Shown here one piece after another: positions 11,486 through 22,650 of a stretch of 64,000 bases of DNA. Positions within the stretch are counted from its first letter, which is position 1. Every line of letters starts with the position of its first letter. The notes under the pieces were generated by a model, which was not told where the DNA came from, searched no databases, and saw only the letters and a program-made list of their open reading frames with translations. The stretch comes from Sarcophilus harrisii (Eukaryota > Chordata > Mammalia > Dasyuromorphia > Dasyuridae), in contig NC_045432.1 of assembly GCF_902635505.1 (NCBI RefSeq), forward strand, positions 69,075,823 to 69,139,822. Direction: 5' to 3'. A program made the position numbers and the translations under genes.

Positions 11486-12060
11486 GCTATCTGCACCTCA
11501 AACGGAAAAGCACCAAAGAAACAGACCAAAACCCCAAGTCTGATTCTCAGGGCCACAGGGCCCTGAATTCAGGGCACTCATACTGTGGGTTACCAGGATC
11601 TTGGTCTTCCCAGATACTGCCAGAGAAAGAGAAAGAGAGAACATATCCTAGTCTCCTACTTGGAAAGACACAGCCAGTTCCAGCTCCACAGCCAATGAAG
11701 AGAGGCTTCTCTTCTCACGTGGTAGGGGAGTGCGGGATGTTGTCTCCTAGAAGCAGATTTTTTTTTTTTTTTACCATTTCCCACATGAGAGTCTCTATCT
11801 TAGGTGATGTGGGCATGAGCAGCAGAGTCCCGCTATAAAAAATAGAAAGAAAAGAAATTAAAACAGTGTGAAAGTGAAATTGTCCTTGCATTCAGTGAGC
11901 TCACACTCTACTCAAAGGATGCTCCATGTACAGATTATTAAATGTGAAATATCAATACATACATATATATGAAATAAATTTGCAGTGTTGGGGGCCGCTA
12001 AAATGTAGGAATCAGGGAAAAGTAACTGAACTGAACTTTAAAGGGAGTTAGAGGTTGCAA
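11486..12060. other. Unassigned non-coding stretch
   Basis: A 119-codon open frame at 11479-11838 (+) starts inside the MIR boundary and crosses a T run encoding poly-Phe. It resembles no known protein and is probably fortuitous. Confidence 0.4.
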
Positions 12061-12064
12061 GGGG

Positions 12065-12305
12065 AAGCCAGATAGAACATTGGGCCTAAAATCAGGAAGA
12101 CTCATCTTCCTAAGCTCAAATCCAGCCTCAGACATTTATTAATTGTGTCTATTAGTTGTGTGAAGAAATCACTTCACAGTTTCCCTCAGTTTCCTCATCT
12201 GTAACATGAGCTGGAGAAGGAGATGGCAAACCCCTCCTATATCTCTGCCAAGGAAACCCCAAATGGGGTCCCGAGGAGTCAGAAATGACTCAATAACCAA
12301 GGCCT
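12065..12305 (+). repeat. MAR1-like tRNA-derived SINE
   Basis: It contains 'gggcctaaaatcaggaagac', 'ctcaaatccagcctcagaca', 'ctcagtttcctcatctgtaa', 'gagctggagaaggagatgg', 'ctgccaaggaaaccccaaat' and 'gtcagaaatgactcaa'. This is the full MAR1-like order, with a degraded 5' head. Confidence 0.85.
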
Positions 12306-12379
12306 AGGAGGTCACATAAGGACACAATTATTAAAAGAGACAATTTATGATCAGTCAGAAAAGGAACAATAATAACAAT

Positions 12380-12690
12380 AGGGGTTACAAGAGCTGGAAG
12401 TGAGAAGGGAAAGCACTTCAGGCATTAGGAACAGTCTAAGCAAACACACTGAGGCAGGAGATGAAATGTTTTATAAGGAGAATAGCAAATAAGCCAGTTT
12501 GACTAGAGTATAGAAGACATAATGGAGAATAACATGTAACTAGTTTGGAAAGGTAAATGGGAGCTAAATGCCAAACAGTGCCTAAGGGCAATTTACATTC
12601 ACTCAAATTTCTTGAGCAGGTAAAATGGTACATTTGTACTTTGGGAATGTCAATCTGGCAGTGTTGAGGAGGATAAGTGGATCCAAGTGG
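12380..12690 (-). repeat. L2 LINE fragment
   Basis: The plus strand reads 'cacttcaggcattaggaaca', 'aagccagtttgactagagta', 'agtttggaaaggtaaatggg', 'aaatttcttgagcagg' and 'gtcaatctggcagtgtt'. This is the complement of the L2 ORF2 C-terminal region. Confidence 0.7.
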
Positions 12691-12874
12691 GAGGACCCCA
12701 GTTGCAGGGAGAACAATACAGAGGCTGCTGCATTAGAGCAGGGGAGAGGTGAGGAGAGTCCTGAACTTAAAAACCTAGCATTGTTACCTGGTGGAATACA
12801 CATGGGCTTGATGGAGGACTAGGTAGCTGATACATCTACTGCACTCTGTCCTGGTCAGAGCTTTCCTACAGAGG

Positions 12875-13423
12875 ACTTCATGGTGGTATTGCTGAGTCAA
12901 AGGGCATGATGCACAACTTCATAGCCCTTTGGGCATAGTTCCAAATTTCTCTCCAGAATGGTTGGACCAATTCACAACTTCACTAACTTAGTGTCCTAAT
13001 TTTTCCACATCCATTTCAGCATTTGGCATTTTCCTTTGCTGTCATCCCCGCCAATCTGATGTGTCTAAGGGGGCACCTCAGAGTTGTTTTAATTTGCATT
13101 TCTTTAATTAGTGGTGATTGAAAACATTTTTCAAATGACAATAGACAGCTTTGGTTTCTTCAGCTGAAAACTGCTTGTTTATGTCTGCTGACCATCTATC
13201 AGTTGGGGCATGACTTGTGTTCTTATACATTTGACTCAGTTCTCTATACATTTGAGAAATCAGGCCTTTATCAGAGACATTTACTGTAAAAGTTGTTTCC
13301 CCTTTGGACAATTCTGTTTTTTTTGAAGGAGTTCTTCTCTTCAGGGGATTTTTGTGCCCTTTTTTGTTAACCATTTGACCAATTCTTTTTTTTTTTTTTT
13401 TTAAGATTTTGGTTTCTTCAGTA

Positions 13424-13463
<40 letters not shown>

Positions 13464-14510
13464 CCTTGTACCAAGCTACTAACTCTTTTCAAAATTTTCT
13501 TGCATCACTCTCATTTCTTTTTCCAGTTTTTCCTCTGCCTCTCTTATTTGATTTTGAAAATCCTTTGTGAACTCTTCCCGAGACTCTTGATGGCCTTGGG
13601 CCTTCATATTTTTCTTTGAGGCTTTGCTTGTAACTATTTTGAAATCACTGCCTTTTTTTGAAATTGTGTCTTGATCTTGTCACTATAGTTAACTTTTAAT
13701 GATCGGGTTCTTGTCCTTGTTTGCTCATTTTCTAGCTTATTTTGTGTATTTGAACTTTATATTAAAGTTGAGATCTGCTTCCAGAGCAGAAGGAGCACTA
13801 TTCTAGGTTTTAGGTTTCTCTTGTTGTTTTCAAACCTGGGGGGTCTGTAGTTTTTCAATGCTTCCAAGCTGGTATGATCCAAGGAAAGGTATGATTACTG
13901 CCTTTTTGCCCTGGGCGCTGATCTTTACTCAGGAAAAGACCTTGTTCCCCTGTAGCGGCTAGCATGCTTCTCTTGGCCCTGGAACCGTGACTAGGTATGC
14001 TCATAGCTCCTGCAGCTTCACTATGTTCTTTTCTATCTTGGAACTTGGAGTAAGGTTCTGTTTCCTTGTGAGCAACCACAAGCACTCATTTCCACACTGA
14101 AATTATGACCAGGGCCCCTGCTCCCCTGTTGCCACTCCTCTTCTCCCCGGGGCTGCAAGCAGGGACTGTGGCAATGCAACAGGGTCCCAAGCTCAGCATC
14201 AGTTGTCTGACCTCCTTACCATCTGTGGCCCGAGAGCCCTGGAAGCTTCTGTGGCTGCTGTTGCAGCTATTTCTAAGGCATGTTTTTGGCTTCTAGAGCA
14301 GAGCCTGTACTGTGCTGCCAACTACATCACATGAGACTGACCTTCCCTGCTGAACCCCTAAGTTGTCTTGGACTGTAAAATTATTTGACCCCAACCTTTT
14401 GTTGTCTCTGCAGTTCCAGAATTTAATTTGAGGCATCGTTTTAAAGTTGTTTGGAGGGGCATGTTAGGAAAGCTTAGCTGAGTGCTTCTCTACTGCCTTC
14501 TTGCCTTTGC
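12875..14510 (-). repeat. L1 LINE with 5' UTR and ORF1 joined to ORF2 3' region
   Basis: Read leftward, 14510-13780 is L1 5' UTR, with the 'caaacaacttt' block near 14450 matching that at 7560. 13780-13305 is the ORF1 coiled-coil-encoding part. 13300-12885 is the C-terminal part of ORF2, whose complement shows 'gctgagtcaaagggcatgat', 'ctccagaatggttggaccaa' and 'tcaggcctttatcagagaca'. The middle of the element, including the endonuclease and most of the reverse transcriptase, is absent. The junction is near 13300. No ORF is intact. Confidence 0.8.
13426..13461. repeat. (TG)n microsatellite inside L1
   Basis: About 18 TG units in the L1 ORF1 region. It probably expanded from the ACAAAAAA-type segment of ORF1 on the other strand. 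Confidence 0.95.
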
Positions 14511-15120
14511 ACCATTAGATGAGGTCATGGGGCTTCTTAAAGCTTTAATTGGAAGTTGGAAAGATCCTCAAAGGTCATTTCATATGTAAACAAGGCATTC
14601 TTGTCAACTTGGATTGAAACATTTCAAATAAAATAAAGTGTAAGCTTTGAAACTTAAAAAACTAACATCATTTTGATGGTTCTATCAATTCAATATATAG
14701 CCTGAGTTGTTTTTTTCATTTTAGAACTCACAGAATTCCAAAAATGAATTACAAAGACATTTTTAATAGTGTGCCAGTATATGCTACTTCTGACAACCTC
14801 TTTTAACTTGCTCAATAGAAATCCATTATCTACATATAGTTTAAAGGAAATTATTTGGTATAATGATCATTGAGATTTAATCCGAATTTGATGACTTTAG
14901 CCTTAAGTCATCTAGATTTCTATTTGGATGTTAATAATTAAAGAATTAGAAGAAGCCAAATAGTTTATGAATGTTGCAGAACGCACTTTCTGTGCAGTGC
15001 ACTATGCTATGTACATTATGGGAAGAGGAGTCATACAAAGGTGGGATTGAGGTACACCTTCAAGATGAAAGCATTTATAATCAGAAAGAATTTGGAGATT
15101 TCATAGGATTCAAAGTTTTG
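14511..15120. other. Unassigned non-coding stretch
   Basis: AT-rich, with no recognised repeat and no open frame of note. Confidence 0.4.
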
Positions 15121-15124
15121 GGGG

Positions 15125-15300
15125 TTTTTAATGGGGGTTAGAGTTGAAAAGGATTTCAGAGATCATCTAATCAAATTCTCTCAGGGATATGAAGAAACTG
15201 AAGCCCAGAAAAGGAATATAACTTGCTCAAACTGATACAAATAGTGGGCAGAAAAGAATTCAAATCAAAGTCCTCTGACTTGAAATCTACTACTTTTATT
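15125..15300 (-). repeat. MIR-related SINE, diverged
   Basis: The plus strand contains 'gagttgaaaaggatttcaga', 'gatcatctaatcaaattctc' and 'gaagaaactgaagcccagaa'. These words recur near 31190, 31360 and 58780 and form the reverse of a MIR-like family. Confidence 0.6.
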
Positions 15301-15990
15301 CCAGAGAAAGAAAATTCTTGAGAAATAGGTTACTGTGATCAAGTCAACCACAACACGGCTACCAAATGGCCACCAACGGTAGATGGTGGAGAAACAGCCC
15401 TGGTAACTTTATTTGTACATTCAATTATCACAACATTTCCCTGGAGTGGAAGCATAGCTGCCGCCACCAAAGCTCTGTGTAAGCTCTTTGGAACAACAAA
15501 AAGCTTAGAGTAATATAATTGCTGAAAAAAACACTTCTGGCAGAGGAAATACAACCGTGAACTGAAAAGAAAAGTTTTAGACCCGAGAAGCCCTGTCAGA
15601 TATTTTCTTACTTAGATTTAGCATAGACACATCCTGCCAATATTTATGAGAATTTTCAAAAAGTAATCAGACTTTGGTCATTATGGTCCCAGAGACCTGC
15701 TGATGAAATGCACCCATCCTCTCAGGAGAGAAGCTAGAGGCTCATGCCGCTGGAATTAAGTACATGTTGTCAGATGCAGGTAGCTTTTTTCCCCCAACCT
15801 AAATGGTTTTCTTTGCTATAAGAGAGAAGTTTGAAAGGAAATAGCTGCAGTATAAAAGCAAAAGGCAACAATAAAACTTATTTCTGTAAGTGGCTTATAG
15901 GATTTATAAAAACCATGTAAGAACTAGCAGTGTTGTAGGACAATCTGACCCCAGTCTACCTTTCCAGACTGTGACAAAAGGCTTACTAAT
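15301..15990. other. Unassigned non-coding stretch
   Basis: A 71-codon minus-strand frame at 15339-15554 has no recognised motif. No repeat family is recognised. Confidence 0.4.
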
Positions 15991-15994
15991 CATT

Positions 15995-16215
15995 AGCTTT
16001 CATGCTTTGAAGGGAGCAAAGCACTTTCCAGATGTTATCTCACCGGATCCTCACAGCAGTCTTGGAAGGTTGGGACTATTATTCATATTTTACAGATTAG
16101 GAAACTGAGGTTTAGAGAGGTTAAATGACTTGCCCAGAGGCACCCTGCTAGCACTTCTCAGGTCTTCCTGACCACCAATCCAGGGAGCTATCCAACATAC
16201 CATCCAGCTGCCTAT
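15995..16215 (-). repeat. MIR SINE
   Basis: Complement of MIR: 'gcaaagcactttccagatgt', 'ggatcctcacagcagtcttg', 'attttacagattaggaaact', 'gttaaatgacttgcccagag' and 'gctatccaacataccatcca'. Confidence 0.85.
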
Positions 16216-16314
16216 ATTTGTTGGCACCAATAAAATCTAAAAATTCATGTAAGCAAGCTGCGTCCCTAAGAGAATAATATGAAAAATAAAAATAACTGAA
16301 ATGTGAAGGGCACA

Positions 16315-16535
16315 TTAATGTTTATAACCATCTCCTTTAATCCTTGCAAAAATCCTGTGAGTCAGGTATCATTATTTTTTTTAGATTAGACCTCTAATTT
16401 TACTGACATAGGGTACTTCCCATCCTTAAGCAATCCCCCCTGCCGATGTAAATCAACATCTTTCTTCCAACTTATAACCATAGGTATCGCATGGGGTGGC
16501 AGCTCTCTATCCACTAGGCAATACGACCTCCTATG
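16315..16535 (-). repeat. MIR-type SINE, degraded
   Basis: It begins with 'ctcctttaatccttgcaaaa' and 'tgtgagtcaggtatcatta' (MIR 3' half, complement). It ends with 'ctctctatccactaggca', the complement of the SINE head. The middle is not recognisable and may hold foreign sequence. Confidence 0.55.
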
Positions 16536-16794
16536 CAAAATGACAGCAACATCGAGTCAATTTGGGGAGGCAAGAAAACTTTGATCAGTGTTACTACCAT
16601 ACTATTAAAGAACAGAACCCTTCTTTCTGTTAAAAGCCAATAAAAGAATTGTATGTCATAGGGAAATTTGATTGGATGTTTGTTGCAAAGTGCCAATATA
16701 ATTTTTAAAATATTTTTTAAAGTTCTTAAAGGCTAGAGTCCTTTGTTATATTCCTATGAGAATATGGCTTTCTCTCCATATATGTTTTTTCCTG

Positions 16795-16905
16795 TTAAGT
16801 GAATTGCCCAGAGTCACAGAGCTAGTGAGAATCTGAAACTGGATTTGAATTCAGGTTTTCTTAACTGTAGGGTTGGTGCTCTATCTACTGTCCCATGTAA
16901 CTATC
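16795..16905 (-). repeat. SINE fragment (MIR/MAR1 core)
   Basis: It contains 'gtgaattgcccagagtcaca', 'gatttgaattcaggttttct' and 'ggtgctctatctactg', the complement of a tRNA-derived SINE head and core. Confidence 0.75.
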
Positions 16906-17925
16906 CCCCACCCCCACCCCCAACTGTGTTTAACAAATAGGACTGTATTTGTTGGGTGCTCAACTGTCATAAGAATGAATTTTTTTTATTTAACATTTAA
17001 CATTTAACAACCAGCTCACTGAAAAAAATACGCAAGACATTTTAAGTTTTATTTGCATTATGCATGTACTCTGTCTTTTTGGGTAGTCTCGATAATCTGC
17101 AGAACAATAATTCAAGCAATGACTTGTAGCATTTGTCATTTCCCAGGTGTAAATGCTTACTTTGAAAATTTAACTATGGGTAGAGTTGGTTCAAGCTGGT
17201 TCCGGTATATCCCTACTACAAGGCAGGTAATTTGAATTAAGAATGCAGGGGTGTGCACTGACTATCGGAGGCACTTGCGGTCCCACTCCCAAGGTCATGT
17301 CAGAGGCAGAAGTCTCGTGACCTTGCCTGTGTTGTCTCAACGACGTTCTGGTTTCTATGACTTATTTAGCTTGGCTCTGCCTCATGCTCATATGTACAGA
17401 ACCATTTATTGGAAAAACGTGATGGAACATGGCATTAAAGAGTGTTTTGAAAATAATGTGCTATAAAAATAACCCTACAGCTTTCACCAACACAGTGTCA
17501 TTATAGCAGACAATTAACTGGGAAATAAGGAAGTATCATTGTGCGGAGTATTGCTTCACAATTGTAAAATAGCCAGTCACAAGTGAGCTTTCCTTTTTGC
17601 TTGATTTCTGGAATTTGCAGCTCCACATGTAGAAATCAGATTCTATCTAGAAAATCAGCCTTCACTCAATGGAAGATGATGTTCTATCCAACTACACTAT
17701 GTATCGAAAAGGTTACGATCATGGCAAGAATAAATGATCATTTATTTGGGAACACAGACAATCTAAGACTGCTCAAATTTGGACAGAATAATAATTTTTA
17801 GATTTAGGAGGTGACCTTTAAAAGTGATTTCCTACAAAGCCGTCTTGTCTATCAAAACCATTATGTTTTCCAGTTTTGAATATGCCACTTTTAAAAGAAA
17901 TCATAAAGGTCTCTTTATATTTATG
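16906..17925. other. Unassigned non-coding stretch
   Basis: About 1 kb without recognised repeats. Three short plus-strand frames (60-72 codons) show no known motif. Confidence 0.4.
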
Positions 17926-17929
17926 CCTT

Positions 17930-18062
17930 TTAAAATGATGGAAATAAGGAAACCTTGATTAAGTGCCTACTATGAGCCGGGAATTGTGCTACATGCTGAA
18001 TATACAAAGAAAGAATTAAATGGTCTCTGCTCATGAGAAGCTTATTACATCCTAACGAGGGT
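17930..18062 (-). repeat. L2 LINE 3' end
   Basis: It reads 'ttaagtgcctactatgagcc', 'gggaattgtgctacatgctg' and 'gagaagcttattacatccta', the complement of the L2 3' tail. Confidence 0.7.
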
Positions 18063-18169
18063 GAGAACAAGGCTGGGGGGGGGTGGAATTTCGAGGTCAT
18101 TGAGTCTGACCCCTTCATTTTACAAATGAAGAAACCAAGGTCCAGAGAGATTAAGTGACTCGTTTTATT

Positions 18170-18890
18170 TCATATTATATTCTAGAACCTCAAGTGGGCC
18201 CTCTTTGGAGAAAGGCATCCTCCTCTTTTCCTCCTCCCTAATTGATGCTCTCTCCTACACCCCACAGCTACCATTCCAATTCTCTTCTTTCCTCAAGCCT
18301 CCCACATCTCCCCCCTCTTTTACCCCCTCCACAGAATAGCTCATTTCATACTTTATTGACAAAGTAGGGGCCATTTATCTTGAGCTCCTGCTCTACCCTT
18401 CCGTACCTCTCAAAACTCTTTGATATCATTTCTTATTCTTTCTTCCTTTACTTTAGTCTCTGATGAAGAGATAGTCTTTTTTACTCCCATTCCCTCCTGT
18501 CTCTTCTGACAGATGGTCCCCCAAATGACCCTCCCTCATCACTAATCTTCATGTTCTTCCTATTTACTGCTTCCTTCTCTGATGCCTACAAATATGCCCA
18601 TGGCTCCTCATCCTTTAAAAAACCATCCTCACATCTCTTCTGCTGTTCACGTGACAATTTTTTTTTCTATTTTTGTATATAAGCTTTAAAAAATAAATAA
18701 ATACATTAAAAACACTTGGTTTTTTTTACCATCTCTTCAAGCAATCATTGTTACTCTCTTCACTTTTTAGCAAAACTCTCCTTCATCTCTCTGCCGCATT
18801 GTACTCTGATGACTACTCTCACCTGCCTACTCTTCCCTCTCAGTTTTCATAAAACTGAACCACAGTTTAAAAAGCTTTGGCCTAGACCAT
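18170..18890 (+). repeat. L2 LINE ORF2 fragment
   Basis: It reads 'tttagtctctgatgaagaga', 'cattccctcctgtctcttct', 'gacagatggtcccccaaat', 'gatgcctacaaatatgccca' and 'tggctcctcatcctttaaaa'. This is the start of the L2 reverse-transcriptase region in sense orientation. An AT-rich block at 18643-18728 interrupts it. Confidence 0.7.
18643..18728 (+). repeat. AT-rich inserted tail inside L2
   Basis: The sequence 'cgtgacaattttttttt' through 'gtatataagctttaaaaaat' separates two parts of the L2 copy. The word 'catctcttc' occurs on both sides. A very similar tail lies at 38122-38200. Family not identified. Confidence 0.4.
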
Positions 18891-19084
18891 TCAGAGGTTA
18901 AGTGATTTGCCCGAGGTCACATAGTCTTAAAGTGTCAGAAACTGTGGTTTCCCTGGCATGAAGGTCAGCTTGAAGATTCACTATAGCACATTGCCTGAAG
19001 GGGTATATTGGTAAGACGTGTAGTGTATCCATACACCTTGTTGGGATTTGGAAAACCTTACATAATAAATCATCCTCCTCCAAT

Positions 19085-19665
19085 ATGTGTTTAGTCCTAG
19101 TATCTCAGTTTAAAAGGGACATTGATAAGATGGAGATTGTCCAGAGGAAGGAATCCAGGGTGGTGAATTGCCTTGGATTTAAGACATATGTGAACTTGGC
19201 AAAGATACTGGACAGGTTTACTCTGGAGAAGACTCAAGGGAGGACTTGATAGCTTTCTTTCTTTTTTTTTATATTAAACATGGTAGAAATATATGTTAAA
19301 TCCATTATATAGGCATACATATTTTTACAATTATTATGCTGCAGAAGAAAAATGAAATCAAACTAGTAAAACAAATGATAGAAACAACATAAAATGTAGG
19401 CAAACAGCAACAAAAAGAGCGAAAATGATAGCTTGCTTTCTTGATGACTTTCTTGAAGGTTTGTCACCTGCAGAAGAGATTGTTCTCGTCTTGTTGGGCC
19501 CCAAATGGCAAAACCGGGAGCCAAAAAAACAAGAGTTGTCTACAAGTAGGATGAGCTGTCTCAGAAAGTGGTAGACTTTCCCTCTCTGAAAGTCTTCAAG
19601 CAGAGGATGGAAGACCACTTGTCTTTTAGGTCACAGTGGGAATTCCTTTTGTCTGGGCTTGAAAG
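19085..19665 (+). repeat. L3/CR1 LINE 3' region, interrupted
   Basis: The left part (19085-19263) holds 'aaaagggacattgataagat', 'ggagattgtccagaggaagg' and 'ttactctggagaagactcaa'. The right part (19443-19665) holds 'gatgagctgtctcagaaagt' and 'gtcttcaagcagaggatgga' with 'agaccacttgtc'. This is the CR1 3' order in sense. The gap is an L1 tail insertion with a target-site duplication. Confidence 0.75.
19264..19426 (-). repeat. L1 LINE 3' tail inserted in L3
   Basis: The plus strand starts with a T run and then 'aaacatggtagaaatatatg' and 'attatgctgcagaagaaaaa', the complement of the L1 3' UTR. It is flanked by a 16-bp target duplication (GATAGCTTTCTTTCTT at 19248-19263 and GATAGCTTGCTTTCTT at 19427-19442), 15 of 16 identical. 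Confidence 0.85.
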
Positions 19666-19699
19666 AAATGATCACTGACTTCACCCCAATTGTTATACT

Positions 19700-20880
19700 T
19701 CTGGAAACCTATAAATTTGATCTTTCAGTGCCTCTGTGTGGTGTGGAAATAGTAGCCCTAACTTCTTGAAGGCTATGCTATCACAAGGGCATCCAGAATA
19801 CAAGGTCTGGAAAGGCTTCAAGTACAGGCCCTGTGATAGAGCAGATGCCTGTTACCAGAAAACAGGCCTAATTACGTTCAGAAAGGCTCATCAACACTTT
19901 GGCCATAAGATGATGGGATTTGGGGTCACAACAAGTATTGAAGACCAACTGAGCTGTACAGGGGCTATGATTTGCATCAATGCAATGAAATCACATATTC
20001 TTGTGGCATTGAATGAATGAAGTACAGTAAATTACACAATATCTAAGATTTTGAATTAAAATATCTAAAATACATTCTGAACTCCCTTTGTAGCACACCA
20101 TGGTAGTTATTAGACTCTTGGAGCCTGAGTTAAATTGAAAGGAGGAATGAAAAAGTTTATAGTTTTTTCTTTCTGGTCTCAGTCTCCTATGACTTTCTTC
20201 CTTATTTAATAGTCACCACATTGCCCTCTGTTAGATTGGATTTTAAAACTTTTCAAGTTAAAAGAACATCAGCAGCTGACAATTCCCACAGATAAGATTT
20301 GGGGCTTTTCCCATAACTATTAGATTTTTATGGAAGATATCTAGACCATTATCATGGATGCCCAAGACAGATTTCTTAATTTGTTCAAATGGGCTTGGGC
20401 ACGCTTCAGTAAAAATCCTAAGACTGGTCTTTCACTCTAATGCTATCCTCTAGGCTTCTATTAGAGGTGAAACAGTGTTATAAAGAGGCCCTTCTGGTCT
20501 TTATAGTAATACTTACCCTTCAAGGTAGACAACCCTATACCCAATTTCTCACTTGTCACGGCAAGGCCTTAGCATACGAAGAGAGGATATATAATATTAA
20601 CTAGCCCTGGATGCTACATTTTCTCCCAAAGTAGGTTAATTTTCTTCATTTTTTCACCGTATAACTCAACACAGCCCCTTGGGTTGCTATTATAGATGAA
20701 ATGCCTTGTTTATACCGTTAACTCTAGCTTCCTCAAGAGCTATCCCATCGATTTGTGGAAAATCCAGATCCTCTCTTTTTCCTCCTTCCTTCTTCTGACC
20801 ATTAAGTTCTTTTATTTCTCATTAGCATTGCTGCTAGAGCACTATTTGCCACCCTCTTATACTCTCTGAAATCATTTGTG
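19700..20880. other. Unassigned stretch with a 94-codon open frame
   Basis: The frame at 19736-20020 (+) encodes a Cys/His-containing peptide beginning MWCGNSSPNF. I recognise no domain, and the region has the feel of an old unclassified repeat. The remainder, 20036-20880, shows no gene and no repeat I can name. Confidence 0.35.
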
Positions 20881-20924
20881 ACCTTGTCAGGATATAAGTT
20901 AGAAAGGCTGCTTCCACCACAACA

Positions 20925-21215
20925 TAGTGTTTTCACTCTTTCTGTTGTTGTTTGCTTGCATTTGCTTTTCTTTCTCATTTTTTCCCTTCTTGATCCGATT
21001 TTTCTTGTGCATCAAGCTAACTGTATAACTATTTATACATATAGTGTATTTAATTTTTACCTGTTTACCATGTATTGGACTACCTGCCATCTAGGGAAGG
21101 GGGTGGGGGAAGGAGGGGAAAAGTTGGAACAGAAGGTTTTGCAAGGATCAGTGTTGAAAAATTACCCATGTGTAAGTTTTGTAAATAAAAAATACCCCAA
21201 AAATGAAATATACAA
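20925..21215 (+). repeat. L1 LINE 3' UTR
   Basis: It runs from 'tagtgttttcactctttctg' through 'attggactacctgccatcta', 'ggaacagaaggttttgcaag' and 'ttgaaaaattacccatg' to 'tttgtaaataaaaaat'. A 5'-truncated L1 insertion. The open frame 20878-21249 is read through this UTR and is not a gene. Confidence 0.85.
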
Positions 21216-21844
21216 AAAAAAGAAAGGCTTTTTCCTCCCTCTCTCCTGATCTACTCAGCTACATACATTGTGTAATTCAACAGACTTTTAGGATCGTGTA
21301 TATCTAGACTCATTTGCCCATCTGTCATGGATGGTACTTGGGGGACCCCAGAACCACGCTGACACAGGAAAGGAACACTTGGCTTTCAGAAGCCTGCAAT
21401 TCTACTCCAGCAGGAATCTACCATACTAAATTTTAGTCCTAGAGGAAATAGAACTGGCCTTTTAGATCTGAACACAGTGGAAAGCAAGCCTCCGTGATAC
21501 CTTCAGTTAACAATGAAGCCCCAGCCTAGTTGTGTCCCCTTATGGTTCTTGATCTTCTCAGAGCTCTTTGTGATTCATGGGCCGCACCAAGATAAATCTG
21601 GACCTTTGATTCTCTTTGTTTCCAGCCTCTGGATACTCCCTCAGCCCATTTAACTTAACTTCCATTTAGTTTCTCCATTTCCAGAAGCCTGAGTGTTTTG
21701 CCCCAGACCAGATGTACGCCTTAGTCATTTTCCTTCGCACTTTTACTACAGTTATCATAACCCCTCCCACCCCCTTGCCTGGTTTAAAATTTACAGCAGG
21801 TAATTAAAACACCTAAGAAACAGGACTGTAAAAAGGCTGCCCAT
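21216..21844. other. Unassigned non-coding stretch
   Basis: Moderately GC-balanced DNA without a supported gene. No recognised repeat family. Confidence 0.4.
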
Positions 21845-22075
21845 CTTTCTTGAGCAGCAAGATAACTGTATAAATATACATATGTTGTATTTAACAAATA
21901 CTTTAACATATTTAACATGTATTGGACTATCTGCCATCTAGGGGAGAGGGTGGGGGGAAAGAGGGGAAAAGTTGGAACAAAAGGTTTTGCAATTGTCAAT
22001 GCTGAAAATTTACCCGTGCATATATTTTGTAAATAAAAAGCTATAATAAAAAATTAAAAATAAAATAAAAATAAA
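21845..22075 (+). repeat. L1 LINE 3' UTR
   Basis: It contains 'agcaagataactgtataaat', 'acatgtattggactatctgc', 'catctaggggagagggtggg', 'ggaacaaaaggttttgcaat', 'gtcaatgctgaaaatttacc' and AATAAAAAGCTATAATAAAA. Low divergence from 25540-25700 makes it a fairly young insertion. Confidence 0.9.
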
Positions 22076-22079
22076 AAGG

Positions 22080-22455
22080 ATGCATTTAAATGGTAGCAAA
22101 CATCCCAAAACACTGCAGAACTAAGTGTTCCTGTAAGGCCCATGACTACATTATGAATTGAGTTTGCTTTTCTTGATCAGAAGTTTTGGGGTTTTTTTAA
22201 TAGCATTTTCCCTCAGTGGATCAGTAGATCTTACCTCAATGACCTAAGCACTCCCTCCATTGATAGTAGTCACAGCATACACATGCCCCTTCATCCGGTG
22301 CTATTACCATCCGTGTCCACACAGAAATTCTCCAGAGGGAATCCACCCAACTTATTAGAGGCCTTCTAGTTCTCTTGATATCATATAAATATGGTACTGA
22401 GCTTCATGGAGGGCCAATAGTTATCTATATTCCTCCCGAGTACCGTGTGACTCCC
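22080..22455. other. Unassigned non-coding stretch
   Basis: No supported gene or recognised repeat. Confidence 0.4.
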
Positions 22456-22459
22456 CACT

Positions 22460-22650
22460 GTCTGTCAATAAGCATTTATTCTTGTGTCTTCTATATGCCG
22501 GGTACCCCCGGTAAGTGCTGGGGATACAAAGAAAGGTGTAAAACCACCCCTGTTTTCAAGGAGTTTACAATCTAATGTGTGATGACGACCAGATAAGGGG
22601 CATGATGAAGTCCTACAGCCAGGGTGGGACATGATCAGAGGAGGTCTGAG
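22460..22650 (-). repeat. L2 LINE 3' end
   Basis: It reads 'gtcaataagcatttattctt', 'taagtgctggggatacaaag' and 'ttcaaggagtttacaatcta', the complement of the L2 3' end. Confidence 0.8.

Larger units (their letters stand above)
18092..18960 (-). repeat. MIR-like SINE split by an L2 fragment
   Basis: The left part (18092-18160) ends in 'agagattaagtgactcg'. The right part (from 18891) resumes with 'agaggttaagtgatttgccc'. The shared 'gAGRTTAAGTGAYT' block looks like a diverged target duplication around the L2 piece between them. Confidence 0.55.

Noticed and set aside
13426-13461. TG tract as possible Z-DNA or regulatory element
   Set aside because: It lies inside a decayed L1 ORF1 and is most simply an expansion of element sequence.
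20878-21249. 123-codon plus-strand frame
   Set aside because: Runs through an L1 3' UTR with its T-rich block and AATAAA-type end.
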